NCBI RefSeq assembly: GCF_003095375.1
Contig: NZ_QEHR01000001.1
Location: 310,001 to 374,000, forward strand
Length of the DNA stretch: 64,000 bases
Source of the DNA: Marixanthomonas spongiae
Lineage (GTDB): Bacteria; Bacteroidota; Bacteroidia; Flavobacteriales; Flavobacteriaceae
Direction: 5' to 3'
Shown: in pieces, positions 25,263-34,532 of the stretch
Position numbering within the stretch: position 1 is the first letter of the stretch
How the letters are laid out: every line of letters begins with the position of its first letter
Translations under genes and position numbers: made by a program
Notes under the pieces: model-generated
Databases searched by the model: none
What the model was told of the DNA's origin: nothing
What the model saw: only the letters and a program-made list of their open reading frames with translations

Positions 25263-27840
25263 AGGCCCATTATTGAAATCCTATAAAAACCTCTATTGTA
25301 TTTTCCTTTTTACAATGATGATGGGTTTTTCCCTTACTGCACAACAGCGGGACCTGGACAGTGGTAAAAAATATACTATAAACGATATTAAAGTTACCGG
25401 AGCGCAAAGCTTTAACGAGCAAACCGTCATCGCTTTTACCGGCCTTAAAAAAGGGGACCGTATATATATTCCCGGAGAAAAATTAAGCGCCGTTACCAAA
25501 AAACTGTGGGAACAGAACCTCTTTAGCGATATTGCTTTTTACGTAACCAACATAGATGGCGACAAAGCAGACCTGGAGCTGTATATTGTAGAACTTCCTA
25601 AATTAAATGAAGTTACCATAGAAGGCATCCGTAAAGGAAAGAAAAAAGACATCTTGAAGGAAAACAAGCTGGATCCTGGGACCAAGCTAACCAAGAACCT
25701 GCTTACGACCACCAAAAACAAGATAAGGAACAAGTTTAAAGAAGACGGGTACCTAAACGCCCAAGTAATCCTTAGCCAAACGCCCCATCTGGACTCTACC
25801 GGACAGGAAATTGCAAAAAACCTGAACATCACCATCGATAAAGGAGAACGGGTAAAAGTTTCCGATATCGATTTTGAAGGCAACGAACAGTTTTCCGATG
25901 GGAAACTGCGCAGGGCCATGAAAGAAACCAAACAAAAATTCTTTTTCAGGATATTCAAACGTTCCAAATACACCAAAGAGGGCTTCGAAAAAGACAAGGT
26001 TTCCATTATTGACAAATACAAAGCAAACGGATACCGCGATGCACGAATTATCGAGGACACCTTGATTATAAAAGACGATAAAAACGTGGCCTTGAACATC
26101 AAGGTGGAAGAAGGTGATAAATATTACTTCGGAAACATCCGTTTCATTGGCAATAGTGTTTACACAGACAGCCAATTGCGCCAAGTATTGGGTATTGAAA
26201 AAGGCGCAACCTACAATGGCGTGTTGCTGCAAGAACGTATTGCCGACGTGGAAGACCCCGAGGCACAAGACCTTACCAACCTGTACCAAAACAACGGATA
26301 TCTATTTTCTAACATCAATCCTGTTGAAGTGGCTGTTCGCAACGACACAATCGATTTTGAAATACGCATTCGTGAAGGGAAACTTGCCTATTTTGATCAT
26401 GTTACCGTTGTTGGGAACGACAAGACGAACGACCACGTGATCTACCGGGAACTCCGTACGCGACCTGGGCAAAAGTACAGCAAGCGCAATGTGGTTCGAA
26501 CCATTCGCGAATTGGGGCAGCTGGGTTATTTCGACCCCGAACAACTTTCCCCAAACTTTAAGAACGTAGACCCAAACAGCGGTACCGTGGACTTGGAATA
26601 CTCAGTAGTTGAAAAAGGTGCGAGCCAAATTGAACTGCAAGGCGGTTATGGTGGCGGTGGCTTTGTAGGGACCTTAGGCCTTTCCTTTAACAACTTTTCG
26701 CTTCGTAACATTTTCAACAAAGAAGCCTATAAGCCATTACCTATGGGCGACGGCCAAAAACTGTCGCTTCGGGCGCAGGCCAGTAGTTTTTATCAAACTT
26801 ACAGCCTCTCCCTTACCGAACCATGGTTTGGCGGTAAAAAGCCGGTACAGTTGAGCACCTCATTTTCTCATACCGTGCAGTATTTTTACGACTACCGAAA
26901 CCGCGATGTGGACAAAGACAGAAGGTTCTTGATCACCGGAGGTTCCGTAGGGATTGCGCAACGGTTGAAATGGCCAGACGACTTTTTTCAATTGTCGCAA
27001 GCCATCAGTTTTCAGCATTATAACCTAAAAAATTACAACACATCATTATTTACCTTTGGTGACGGATATTCCAATAACTTGGCCTATACCATTGGTCTTA
27101 GCCGAAATAACACCGCTACAAACCCTATTTACCCCGTAAGCGGTTCAGACTTTGGCATCACGGCAAAATTGACCGTTCCCTATTCGGCCTTTAACGGTGT
27201 TGATTATGGTGCCTTGGCAGACGAAAGAGCCACCTTGGCCGAAGTCCCCAACACCAGTTCAAATTTTAGGGCAGCACAAAACCGAATTGCCGACATAGAC
27301 CAAGAACGCTTTAAATGGTTGGAATACTATAAAATTAAATTCAAAGGAAACTGGTACACCAACCTCATCGATAAACTCGTGCTGAAAACTGGTACCGAAT
27401 TTGGGTTTTTGGGAGCTTACAACAAAGAAAGAGGCATCCCTCCCTTTGAGCGCTTTTTTGTAGGAGGCGATGGCTTGGGCTCTTTTAGCCTCGACGGCCG
27501 CGAAGTCATTCAACTTCGAGGATACGAAAACCAGTCGTTATCCGATCTAGACGGAAATACCATATTCAATAAATTTTCGTTAGAGTTACGGTACCCCGTT
27601 ACTTTAAAGCAGATGGCTTCCATTTATGTTTTGGGTTTTGCTGAAGGAGGAAATGCCTTTAACGGTTTTAGGGATTATAACCCTTTTGAACTGAAACGTT
27701 CTGCTGGGCTAGGATTGCGTATCTTTATGCCGGCATTTGGGTTACTGGGAATCGATTTTGGATATGGATTTGACAACGAATTGGGCAGGATAGGCCCCAG
27801 CGGATGGTCAACGCACTTTATTCTTGGACAACAATTTTAA
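25234..27840 (+). CDS. bamA: BamA, outer membrane protein assembly factor
   Basis: BamA inserts beta-barrel proteins into the outer membrane. The 868-residue protein has a signal sequence (CIFLFTMMMGFSLTAQ) after a short N-region. POTRA repeats span roughly residues 45-455, and the C-terminal barrel carries the LRGY loop motif near residue 764. It ends in Phe (HFILGQQF), the expected C-terminal strand signal. The start is a TTG at 25234 or a GTG at 25246; both overlap uppS. It lies upstream of two OmpH/Skp chaperone genes that serve the same pathway. Confidence 0.95.
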   Translation: MERPVNNLNKGPLLKSYKNLYCIFLFTMMMGFSLTAQQRDLDSGKKYTINDIKVTGAQSFNEQTVIAFTGLKKGDRIYIPGEKLSAVTKKLWEQNLFSDIAFYVTNIDGDKADLELYIVELPKLNEVTIEGIRKGKKKDILKENKLDPGTKLTKNLLTTTKNKIRNKFKEDGYLNAQVILSQTPHLDSTGQEIAKNLNITIDKGERVKVSDIDFEGNEQFSDGKLRRAMKETKQKFFFRIFKRSKYTKEGFEKDKVSIIDKYKANGYRDARIIEDTLIIKDDKNVALNIKVEEGDKYYFGNIRFIGNSVYTDSQLRQVLGIEKGATYNGVLLQERIADVEDPEAQDLTNLYQNNGYLFSNINPVEVAVRNDTIDFEIRIREGKLAYFDHVTVVGNDKTNDHVIYRELRTRPGQKYSKRNVVRTIRELGQLGYFDPEQLSPNFKNVDPNSGTVDLEYSVVEKGASQIELQGGYGGGGFVGTLGLSFNNFSLRNIFNKEAYKPLPMGDGQKLSLRAQASSFYQTYSLSLTEPWFGGKKPVQLSTSFSHTVQYFYDYRNRDVDKDRRFLITGGSVGIAQRLKWPDDFFQLSQAISFQHYNLKNYNTSLFTFGDGYSNNLAYTIGLSRNNTATNPIYPVSGSDFGITAKLTVPYSAFNGVDYGALADERATLAEVPNTSSNFRAAQNRIADIDQERFKWLEYYKIKFKGNWYTNLIDKLVLKTGTEFGFLGAYNKERGIPPFERFFVGGDGLGSFSLDGREVIQLRGYENQSLSDLDGNTIFNKFSLELRYPVTLKQMASIYVLGFAEGGNAFNGFRDYNPFELKRSAGLGLRIFMPAFGLLGIDFGYGFDNELGRIGPSGWSTHFILGQQF

Positions 27841-27878
27841 TTTTGGCACGATATTTTCTTAAACAACAACCAAAGATC

Positions 27879-28730
27879 ATGAAAACGAACAAGCTACTCT
27901 TTTTATCATTCATTTTTATAAGCTTGGGGTTCACCGCCCAAGCACAACGGGGAGCCCGGATTGGGTATATCGATATGGAATACATTCTTGAAAATGTTCC
28001 TGAATACCAAGAAGCCTCCACGCAATTGGAAGGAAAGGTGCAACGCTGGAAAAAAGACATCGAGAAAAAGAACAAAGAAGTTGAGCAAATGAAGCTTAAC
28101 TTAAGCAACGAGCGTGTGCTGTTAACCCAAGAACTAATAGAAGAGCGGGAAGAAGAAATCAAGATTTTGGAAAATGAAATCATGGATTATCAGCAAGACC
28201 GTTTTGGCCCCAATGGCGACCTCATGATACAAAGACGGCAATTGGTGCAGCCCATTCAAGATCAGGTTTTTAATATTGTTCAGGAAATTGCCGAAAACAA
28301 AAAGTATGATTTTATCTTTGACAAATCTGCCGATGTGGTCATGCTTTTTGCAGCAGAACGCAACGACATAAGCGACGTGGTTTTACGGAGCATAAACCGA
28401 GCGGCAAAACGAGAAGAGGCAAAAACCAAGCGTGAAGAACGCGAAATAGAACGTAAGGAAGCTTTAAGCGCCGAAGAAGAAGGAGCCGTAACTGAGCGCG
28501 AGCAAGAAATAGAAGACCGAAAAAACGAACGTGAGAAAATGATGGAAGAGCGCAGGAGGCAACGCGACTCCATTCGGAATGCCAGAAAAGCCGAAATTGA
28601 AAAAAGAAGGGAACGCATTTTAAGGGAACGCCAAGCACGAATGGATTCTATAGAAAAAGCAAGAGAGCAAAAACGAAAAGAACGCAGCCAAAACAACGAT
28701 TCTGGCAACGATGACAATCAAGAAGAATAA
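27879..28730 (+). CDS. OmpH/Skp-family periplasmic chaperone with long charged tail
   Basis: The start is taken at 27879 (MKTNKLLFLSFIFISLGFTAQA), where a clean signal peptide begins; the open frame continues further upstream without one. The next 150 residues (RIGYIDMEYILENVPEYQEA) are the OmpH/Skp body that holds unfolded outer membrane proteins. The C-terminal half (about residues 175-283) is an Arg/Glu-rich charged segment of coiled-coil type, which ordinary Skp lacks. It follows bamA after 38 bases. The family is secure; the tail's role is unknown. Confidence 0.9.
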   Translation: MKTNKLLFLSFIFISLGFTAQAQRGARIGYIDMEYILENVPEYQEASTQLEGKVQRWKKDIEKKNKEVEQMKLNLSNERVLLTQELIEEREEEIKILENEIMDYQQDRFGPNGDLMIQRRQLVQPIQDQVFNIVQEIAENKKYDFIFDKSADVVMLFAAERNDISDVVLRSINRAAKREEAKTKREEREIERKEALSAEEEGAVTEREQEIEDRKNEREKMMEERRRQRDSIRNARKAEIEKRRERILRERQARMDSIEKAREQKRKERSQNNDSGNDDNQEE

Positions 28731-28774
28731 AACACACTATAAATCAATAACCCATAACACTTAAATTTAATACA

Positions 28775-29284
28775 ATGAAACATCTAAAATCAGTACTAAT
28801 AGCTTTAGCGATTTTTGTAGGAGCTACAAGTTTTGTAAATGCACAGACCAAAGTTGCCCATATAGACACGCAGGCCTTGGTTGAAGCAATGCCCGAAATG
28901 AAAGCGGCACAAAGCGAACTTGATAAAATACAGAAAACCTACGATACCGAGATCAAGGCGATGGCAAAAGAACTGCAGACCAAAATGACGCAGTACGACC
29001 AAGAGGCTGCCTCTAAAACCGATGAAGAAAACCAAAAACGTTTTGAAGAGGTTCAAGGCATGCAATCTAACATTCAAGCGTACCGTCAGCAGGCCATGCA
29101 AGATCTTCAAAAAAAGCAGGAAGACATTTTAAAGCCTGTGCTTGACAAAGCGCGCCAAGCCATTCAAAAAGTAGGACGTGCCCAAGGATTCCAATACGTA
29201 ATGGACTCTACCACCGGCAGTGGTTTGTTATTGGCCGATGGAAAAGACCTTATGGCAGATGTTAAAAAAGAATTGGGAATCTAA
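28775..29284 (+). CDS. OmpH/Skp-family periplasmic chaperone (standard size)
   Basis: The 169-residue protein has a signal peptide (MKHLKSVLIALAIFVGATSFVNA) and the Skp-type start TKVAHIDTQALVEAMPEMKAA. A long central coiled coil (EIKAMAKELQTKMTQYDQEA) is followed by the C-terminal strand. This is the simple OmpH partner of the larger paralogue just upstream. Both probably deliver barrel proteins to BamA. A strong terminator ends the operon 33 bases later. Confidence 0.93.
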   Translation: MKHLKSVLIALAIFVGATSFVNAQTKVAHIDTQALVEAMPEMKAAQSELDKIQKTYDTEIKAMAKELQTKMTQYDQEAASKTDEENQKRFEEVQGMQSNIQAYRQQAMQDLQKKQEDILKPVLDKARQAIQKVGRAQGFQYVMDSTTGSGLLLADGKDLMADVKKELGI

Positions 29285-29316
29285 TCACGGTAAACTAGAT
29301 TATTCCTAAATTTTTT

Positions 29317-29356
29317 AAAAACTGCCTGCAAAATTTGCAGGCAGTTTTTATTTTTA
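29317..29356 (+). terminator. strong terminator ending the bamA operon
   Basis: ACTGCCTGCAAA (29321-29332) pairs perfectly with TTTGCAGGCAGT (29334-29345), flanked by A and followed by TTTTATTTTT. The hairpin ends only about 12 bases before the murI ATG, so murI must be expressed by read-through or from a promoter overlapping this structure. Confidence 0.9.
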
Positions 29357-29361
29357 CCTAT

Positions 29362-30153
29362 ATGAACAAAAACAGTCCCATTGGTATTTTCGATTCTGGT
29401 GTTGGCGGTTCTTCTATCTGGCAAGAAATCCATCGCCTGATGCCCTTGGAAAACACCATTTATCTGGCGGACAGCAAGAATGCCCCATACGGAAACAAAA
29501 CACAAAGCGAAATTGTTTCGTTAAGCATAAAGAACACCGAAGCCCTTATCAGCATGGGATGCAAAACCATCGTGGTGGCTTGCAATACTGCGACCACCAA
29601 TGCTATTGATGTATTGCGCTCCAGTTACAATCTCCCCATACTTGGCATTGAGCCGGCAATTAAACCCGCAGCCTTGCAAACAAAACACAAAAGCATTGGT
29701 ATTTTGGCTACCAAAGGCACCTTGAGCAGTACGCTTTTTCATAAAACGGCCACAGCATTCACCAAAGAAATTTCAGTGGTCGAAATCGTGGGCGAAGGAT
29801 TGGTCCCACTAATTGAAAACGGAGCACTTGAAACTGAAGAAATGACAACCCTGCTAAAAAAATACACCGCACCTATGATTGCTGCCAACATCGACTATCT
29901 GGTGTTGGGTTGTTCACACTACCCCTATCTTATTCCGCAGTTAAAAAAAATACTTCCTCAACACGTCACGATCATAGATTCAGGGCAAGCAGTGGCCAAG
30001 CAGACGCAAAACGTCCTGCAACAACGGCAGCTACTTATCGATAGCGACAACAAACCAACCCTTCAATTTTACACTAACAAGAATACAGGCACCTTAAAAA
30101 AACTATTGAACGCTTTTTCAGAAACTATAAGCGTTGAAAAAATGGACTTTTAA
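29362..30153 (+). CDS. murI: glutamate racemase
   Basis: MurI makes D-glutamate for peptidoglycan. Catalytic residues are visible: Asp11-Ser12 in GIFDSGVGG, Cys74 in VACNTATT, and Cys184-His186 in LGCSHYP. The start is placed at 29362 (MNKNSPIGIFD); the open frame extends upstream to 29335, but that part is the terminator stem. The 263-residue length is normal. It closes the cluster that builds the cell envelope. Confidence 0.96.
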   Translation: MNKNSPIGIFDSGVGGSSIWQEIHRLMPLENTIYLADSKNAPYGNKTQSEIVSLSIKNTEALISMGCKTIVVACNTATTNAIDVLRSSYNLPILGIEPAIKPAALQTKHKSIGILATKGTLSSTLFHKTATAFTKEISVVEIVGEGLVPLIENGALETEEMTTLLKKYTAPMIAANIDYLVLGCSHYPYLIPQLKKILPQHVTIIDSGQAVAKQTQNVLQQRQLLIDSDNKPTLQFYTNKNTGTLKKLLNAFSETISVEKMDF

Positions 30154-30281
30154 GCGCTTTTACATCGCAGTTCAGGATTGTTTCAAAAGGGGTCAAAATC
30201 TTTTCCATCAAAAGATTGTGGTTCGATCAACTCAATTTTGTTAAGGCCGCTTATTTAAGTAAAACATTGGTTTACTTTCCG

Positions 30282-30289
30282 TAATTTTG
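30282..30289 (+). promoter_or_regulatory. -7 box for the NifU-like gene
   Basis: TAATTTTG matches TAnnTTTG exactly, 14 bases before the ATG at 30304. No well-spaced TTG is seen upstream, so confidence is low. Confidence 0.4.
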
Positions 30290-30303
30290 TAAAAAATATC
30301 GAT

Positions 30304-31215
30304 ATGTCCACATACACTATTTCCATAGAGCCCACAAACAACGACAGCATCGTAAAATTTGTGGCCAATTCATTTTTAACGCGTTCCAACAGTTACGAGT
30401 TCAAAAACATAGACGACGCCAAGCCCAGTCCCATTGCCCAGCAGTTGTTCTATCTTCCGTTTGTGAAGACTGTTTACATTTCGCAAAACTTCATTGCCAT
30501 TGAAAAATTCGATATAGTAACCTGGGAAGATGTCCAGGATGAAGTTGCTGAAGCCATCACGGAATACCTGAACAGCGGCAAAGAAGTCGTTACCGCCACC
30601 GACACTCAAAAAAAGGTGCCCGTTACCGTATATGCCGAAAGCACCCCAAACCCTGCAGCCATGAAATTTGTGGCCAACAAACCTTTAGTTGATGGCACTT
30701 TTGAGTTTAAAAACATCGATGAGGCCGTAAACGCACCCTTGGCAAAAGCCCTTTTTGCGTTTCCCTTTGTAAAAGAAGTGTTCATCAGCGCCAACTATGT
30801 TTCAATACTAAAATACAATATGGCCGAATGGCAAGAGATATCCATGGAGCTTAGGGAGTTTATTCGAAAATACATTGAAGAAGGCAAACCCGTACTTAAC
30901 GATGCCATTCTTCAAAAAGAAGAAGGATCTCAAGACGGAAATTCAGAAAATAACATTTCAGAAAAAGATTTGAAAGCCATTGACCGGGAAATCATTTCCA
31001 TTCTCGATGAATATGTAAAACCTGCCGTGGCAAGCGATGGGGGCAATATTGCGTTCCAATCGTTCAATGAAGATACCAAGACCGTACGTGTGGTCCTGCA
31101 AGGAGCCTGCAGTGGCTGCCCGTCTTCTACGGTTACATTGAAAAACGGGATCGAAACTATGTTGAAAGACATGATGAACGGCCGGGTGCAAACCGTTGAA
31201 GCTATTAATGGATAA
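30304..31215 (+). CDS. NifU-like Fe-S scaffold with two N-terminal Nfu domains
   Basis: The 303-residue protein has two tandem Nfu N-terminal domains (about residues 1-95 and 105-195). They share FKNIDDA/FKNIDEA and LPFVKTVYIS/FPFVKEVFIS, so a duplication is clear. A linker rich in Glu, Ser and Asn leads to the NifU C-terminal domain with GACSGCPSS, whose Cys269 and Cys272 hold an Fe-S cluster for transfer. The doubled N-terminal domain is unusual compared with one-domain Nfu proteins. It likely acts in cytoplasmic Fe-S assembly. Confidence 0.9.
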   Translation: MSTYTISIEPTNNDSIVKFVANSFLTRSNSYEFKNIDDAKPSPIAQQLFYLPFVKTVYISQNFIAIEKFDIVTWEDVQDEVAEAITEYLNSGKEVVTATDTQKKVPVTVYAESTPNPAAMKFVANKPLVDGTFEFKNIDEAVNAPLAKALFAFPFVKEVFISANYVSILKYNMAEWQEISMELREFIRKYIEEGKPVLNDAILQKEEGSQDGNSENNISEKDLKAIDREIISILDEYVKPAVASDGGNIAFQSFNEDTKTVRVVLQGACSGCPSSTVTLKNGIETMLKDMMNGRVQTVEAING

Positions 31216-31323
31216 AACACCAATGATCTTTGCCATAATTATAACAAGGTTTTAACGATTATTTGAGAACGTAAACCGCTGTAAAACCGTAACTTGGAAT
31301 TTGAACCTAAAAAACCAAAGATT

Positions 31324-31524
31324 ATGGCAGTATTAAAAGTTATTGAAGTATTGGCAAACTCCAATGAAAGTTGGGAAGATGCTACCCGAAAAGCGGTAAA
31401 GCATGCCAGTAAAACCGTAAAAAACATTAAATCGGTTTATGTTAACGAACAAAGTTGCACGGTAAATGGAGATGATGTCAATCAGTTCCGTGTAAACGTC
31501 AAAATTACTTTTGAAGTAAGTTAA
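31324..31524 (+). CDS. dodecin-like protein
   Basis: The protein starts at ATG 31324 (MAVLKVIEVLANSNES), giving 66 residues. It matches the dodecin fold (AVLKVIEVLANSNESWEDA, KTVKNIKSVYV), a small dodecamer that stores flavin. The usual flavin-stacking Trp next to the third strand (in KNIxWFEV of archaeal and bacterial dodecins) is absent here; the corresponding residues are KNIKSVYVNEQS. It may bind a different ligand. A terminator follows. Confidence 0.85.
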   Translation: MAVLKVIEVLANSNESWEDATRKAVKHASKTVKNIKSVYVNEQSCTVNGDDVNQFRVNVKITFEVS

Positions 31525-31544
31525 CCTACTTTTCATAAAATAAA

Positions 31545-31586
31545 ACAATACGCTTTTGAATACCATCAAGAGCGTATTTTGTTTTT
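31545..31586 (+). terminator. terminator of the dodecin gene
   Basis: ATACGCT and AGCGTAT form the stem, with an inner pairing of TTGA and TCAA, and GTTTTT follows. It lies about 20 bases after the dodecin stop. Confidence 0.7.
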
Positions 31587-31616
31587 CTGAAACCCCTCCT
31601 TAAATTCAATAAAGGC

Positions 31617-33653
31617 TTGAAACCAAAAGACAACGAACTACATAACGAAACCAGCCCTTACCTGTTGCAACACGCGGGCAATCCCGTGCATTGGAAAGCT
31701 TGGAACAAAAAAACGCTCACGACGGCCAAGGCCGAAGGTAAATTGATGATCGTGAGCATTGGGTATGCGGCCTGTCACTGGTGCCATGTAATGGAGCACG
31801 AAAGCTTTGAAGACCAAACAGTGGCCGATGTTATGAACAAAGATTACATATCGGTTAAAGTAGATCGGGAAGAACGCCCCGATATTGACCAGATTTACAT
31901 AAACGCCGTACAGTTAATGACCGGTCATGCAGGATGGCCTCTAAATGTAATTACCTTGCCCGACGGCCGTCCGGTTTGGGGTGGCACCTATTTTAAAAAA
32001 CAACAATGGGTTGATGCCTTGCAGCAAATTCAACAAGTATATAAAGCATCGCCCGAAAAATTGGAGGAATACGCCTCAAGACTTGAAGATGGCGTTAAAA
32101 ACATGGATCTGGTGCAATTGAATACCGATGAAGCCGATTTTTCTAGCTTTGACATGACAAGCTTAATTGAAAAATGGAGCCGAAACTTTGACCAAGACTA
32201 TGGCGGTTACAAACAGGCGCCCAAATTCATGATGCCCAACAACTACCTTTTTTTGTTGCGATATGCAGTTCAAAACAACGACAAATCTTTTTTGGAATAC
32301 GTAGATAAAACCCTGACCAAAATGGCGTACGGCGGGATTTACGATGCTGTAGGCGGTGGATTTTCCCGGTACAGTGTAGACGGGAAATGGCACGTGCCCC
32401 ACTTTGAAAAAATGCTCTACGACAATGCCCAGTTGGTAAGTTTATACAGCAAGGCGTACGCTCACTCCAAAAAACCCTTGTATAAAGAAGTGGTAGAAGA
32501 GACCTTGCAATTTGTTTCAGAAACCTTAACCAACGATGAAGGTGCTTTTTATTCTTCCTTGGATGCCGACAGCGAAACCAATTCTGGAAAGCTGGAAGAA
32601 GGGGCCTATTATGTGTATGCCAAAGAGGAATTACAGAATCTTTTAAAGGAAGATTTCAATATCTTTCAAGCATATTACAACATCAATGACTTCGGAAAAT
32701 GGGAAGATTGCAAATATGTACTTATCCGAAACAATACAGATGCAGAAGTTGCTGAAACCTTTTCAATTTCAGAAGAAACACTTCGGAAAAAAAAGGAGAA
32801 CTGGAAACAAATTTTGTTGAATCACCGAAACAAACGCCCCAAACCCCGTCTAGACGACAAAACGCTCACCTCTTGGAACGGCTTGATGTTAAAGGGCTAT
32901 GTAGATGCGTACAAAACGTTTCAAAAGCAAGAATACCTTGACGCTGCGTTGCGAAATGCCAAATTTATAACTGCACGGCAATTACAGGATGACGGTGCGC
33001 TGTTCCATAATTATAAAAACGGAAACAGCACTATAAATGGTTATTTAGAGGATTACGCTGCTGTAATTGAAGCCTTTATTGCTTTGTATCAAGTAACCTT
33101 GGACGAAAATTGGTTAGATCGCTCAAAAAAGATGGCAGATTATGCGTTTCGCTATTTTTTTGATGACAAAACACAGCTATTTTACTTCACTTCAACTAAA
33201 GATGACAAGCTCATGACCCGTTTGTTCGAGTATCGGGACAACGTAATTCCTGCTTCAAACTCTATGATGGCAAAAAACCTATTTAAACTATCACGTTATT
33301 ACAATGATACACGATATGCCACAACAGCAAAACAAATGCTGAACAACATTTTAGGAGAAATAACGACCTATCCTATAGGGTTCTCCAATTGGCTGGATTT
33401 ACTAGAAAATTACCGGTCAAAATTTTATGAAGTGGTCATCGTGGGCGAAGCGGCTACAGAAAAGACAAAGGAATTAACCAAAACATACCTGCCCAACGCC
33501 TTAGTTGCCGGCAGCACAAAAAAATCAAGCCTGTTTTTAATGCAGGACAGGTTTGTAAAAGATGAAACATTGGTTTACGTTTGCATGGACAACACGTGCA
33601 ACACGCCTGTTTCAGAAATAAAAAAAGCTATCAATACAATTAAAAAAAATTAA
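31617..33653 (+). CDS. DUF255 / thioredoxin-like (YyaL-family) protein
   Basis: The 678-residue protein has an N-terminal thioredoxin-like DUF255 domain with ACHWCHVMEHESFED (CHWC at 53-56). A large alpha/alpha-barrel domain follows, resembling N-acylglucosamine 2-epimerase or glycosidase folds. The start is TTG at 31617. Members are common across bacteria (YyaL, SSP411) but have no agreed function. Mid-protein HVPHFEKMLYDNAQL is conserved in the family. It is followed after six bases by an MscS gene. Confidence 0.87.
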   Translation: MKPKDNELHNETSPYLLQHAGNPVHWKAWNKKTLTTAKAEGKLMIVSIGYAACHWCHVMEHESFEDQTVADVMNKDYISVKVDREERPDIDQIYINAVQLMTGHAGWPLNVITLPDGRPVWGGTYFKKQQWVDALQQIQQVYKASPEKLEEYASRLEDGVKNMDLVQLNTDEADFSSFDMTSLIEKWSRNFDQDYGGYKQAPKFMMPNNYLFLLRYAVQNNDKSFLEYVDKTLTKMAYGGIYDAVGGGFSRYSVDGKWHVPHFEKMLYDNAQLVSLYSKAYAHSKKPLYKEVVEETLQFVSETLTNDEGAFYSSLDADSETNSGKLEEGAYYVYAKEELQNLLKEDFNIFQAYYNINDFGKWEDCKYVLIRNNTDAEVAETFSISEETLRKKKENWKQILLNHRNKRPKPRLDDKTLTSWNGLMLKGYVDAYKTFQKQEYLDAALRNAKFITARQLQDDGALFHNYKNGNSTINGYLEDYAAVIEAFIALYQVTLDENWLDRSKKMADYAFRYFFDDKTQLFYFTSTKDDKLMTRLFEYRDNVIPASNSMMAKNLFKLSRYYNDTRYATTAKQMLNNILGEITTYPIGFSNWLDLLENYRSKFYEVVIVGEAATEKTKELTKTYLPNALVAGSTKKSSLFLMQDRFVKDETLVYVCMDNTCNTPVSEIKKAINTIKKN

Positions 33654-33659
33654 AAGTAT

Positions 33660-34514
33660 ATGGACAAATTGAATGACTGGGAAACTTACGCAAAAGAATA
33701 CGGACAAAAACTGATCGATTTTTTACCTACGTTGATAGGGGCAATCGTCATGTTGATCATTGGTTTGTGGGTGATAAAAATCATCAACAAATTTGTACGC
33801 AAGTTTTTTGATAAAAAAGAATACGACGAAACCCTTGAAAACTTTGTGGCCAGTTTAATCGATTGGGGGTTGAAAATACTGCTTTTTGTACTGGTCATTA
33901 CGCAATTGGGCGTAGAATCTGCCTCGCTGGTCGCCGTTATTGGTGCCGCTGGTTTGGCCATTGGTTTGGCTTTGCAGGGTTCGCTGGCCAATTTTGCCGG
34001 AGGGGTATTGATTCTATTGATAAAACCTTTTAGGGTTGGCGATTGGATTTCGGCCCAAGGTGTGGAAGGGACTGTCAAGGAAATTTCTATTTTCAATACG
34101 CGCATCTTGACTTTTGGCAACCAAGAAGCGATTGTACCCAACGGAAAACTGTCTAACGACAACATTGTAAACTACTCTTCTCAAGGAATTAGACGGGCCG
34201 CATTAACTTTTGGCATAGGTTATGATGATAATATCAAGGAAGCTAAGGAAATTTTGCTTAATTTGGTAAACGAACAAGAAACTGTTATACAAGATGAAGA
34301 TAAACAACCGATGATTGTTGTAGGCGATTTGGGCGACAGTTCGGTCAATCTCTCCTTGCGCTATTGGGCCAAAAACGAAGATTTTTGGGGAATAAAATGG
34401 CACACCCTTGAAGAAGGAAAAGCACGCTTGGAGGCCGCTGGAATAAGCATTCCGTTTCCACAACGCGATGTGCATCACTTCAATTTAGACAGTCTCCAAA
34501 TAAAAAGAAAGTAA
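33660..34514 (+). CDS. MscS-family mechanosensitive channel
   Basis: The 284-residue protein has transmembrane segments at about residues 20-45, 65-85 and 88-120. The third is the pore helix rich in Ala and Gly (VIGAAGLAIGLALQGSLANF), followed by the beta domain with FRVGDWI and FGNQEAIVPNGKLSND. These are the MscS hallmarks. The length is close to E. coli MscS. It follows the DUF255 gene and may be co-transcribed with it. Confidence 0.93.
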   Translation: MDKLNDWETYAKEYGQKLIDFLPTLIGAIVMLIIGLWVIKIINKFVRKFFDKKEYDETLENFVASLIDWGLKILLFVLVITQLGVESASLVAVIGAAGLAIGLALQGSLANFAGGVLILLIKPFRVGDWISAQGVEGTVKEISIFNTRILTFGNQEAIVPNGKLSNDNIVNYSSQGIRRAALTFGIGYDDNIKEAKEILLNLVNEQETVIQDEDKQPMIVVGDLGDSSVNLSLRYWAKNEDFWGIKWHTLEEGKARLEAAGISIPFPQRDVHHFNLDSLQIKRK

Positions 34515-34532
34515 TTAATTTAATCACAATGA

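Noticed and set aside
30197-30217. AATCTTTT-ccatc-AAAAGATT hairpin after murI
   Set aside because: The stem is AT-rich with no T tail, so I could not support a terminator or regulatory call.
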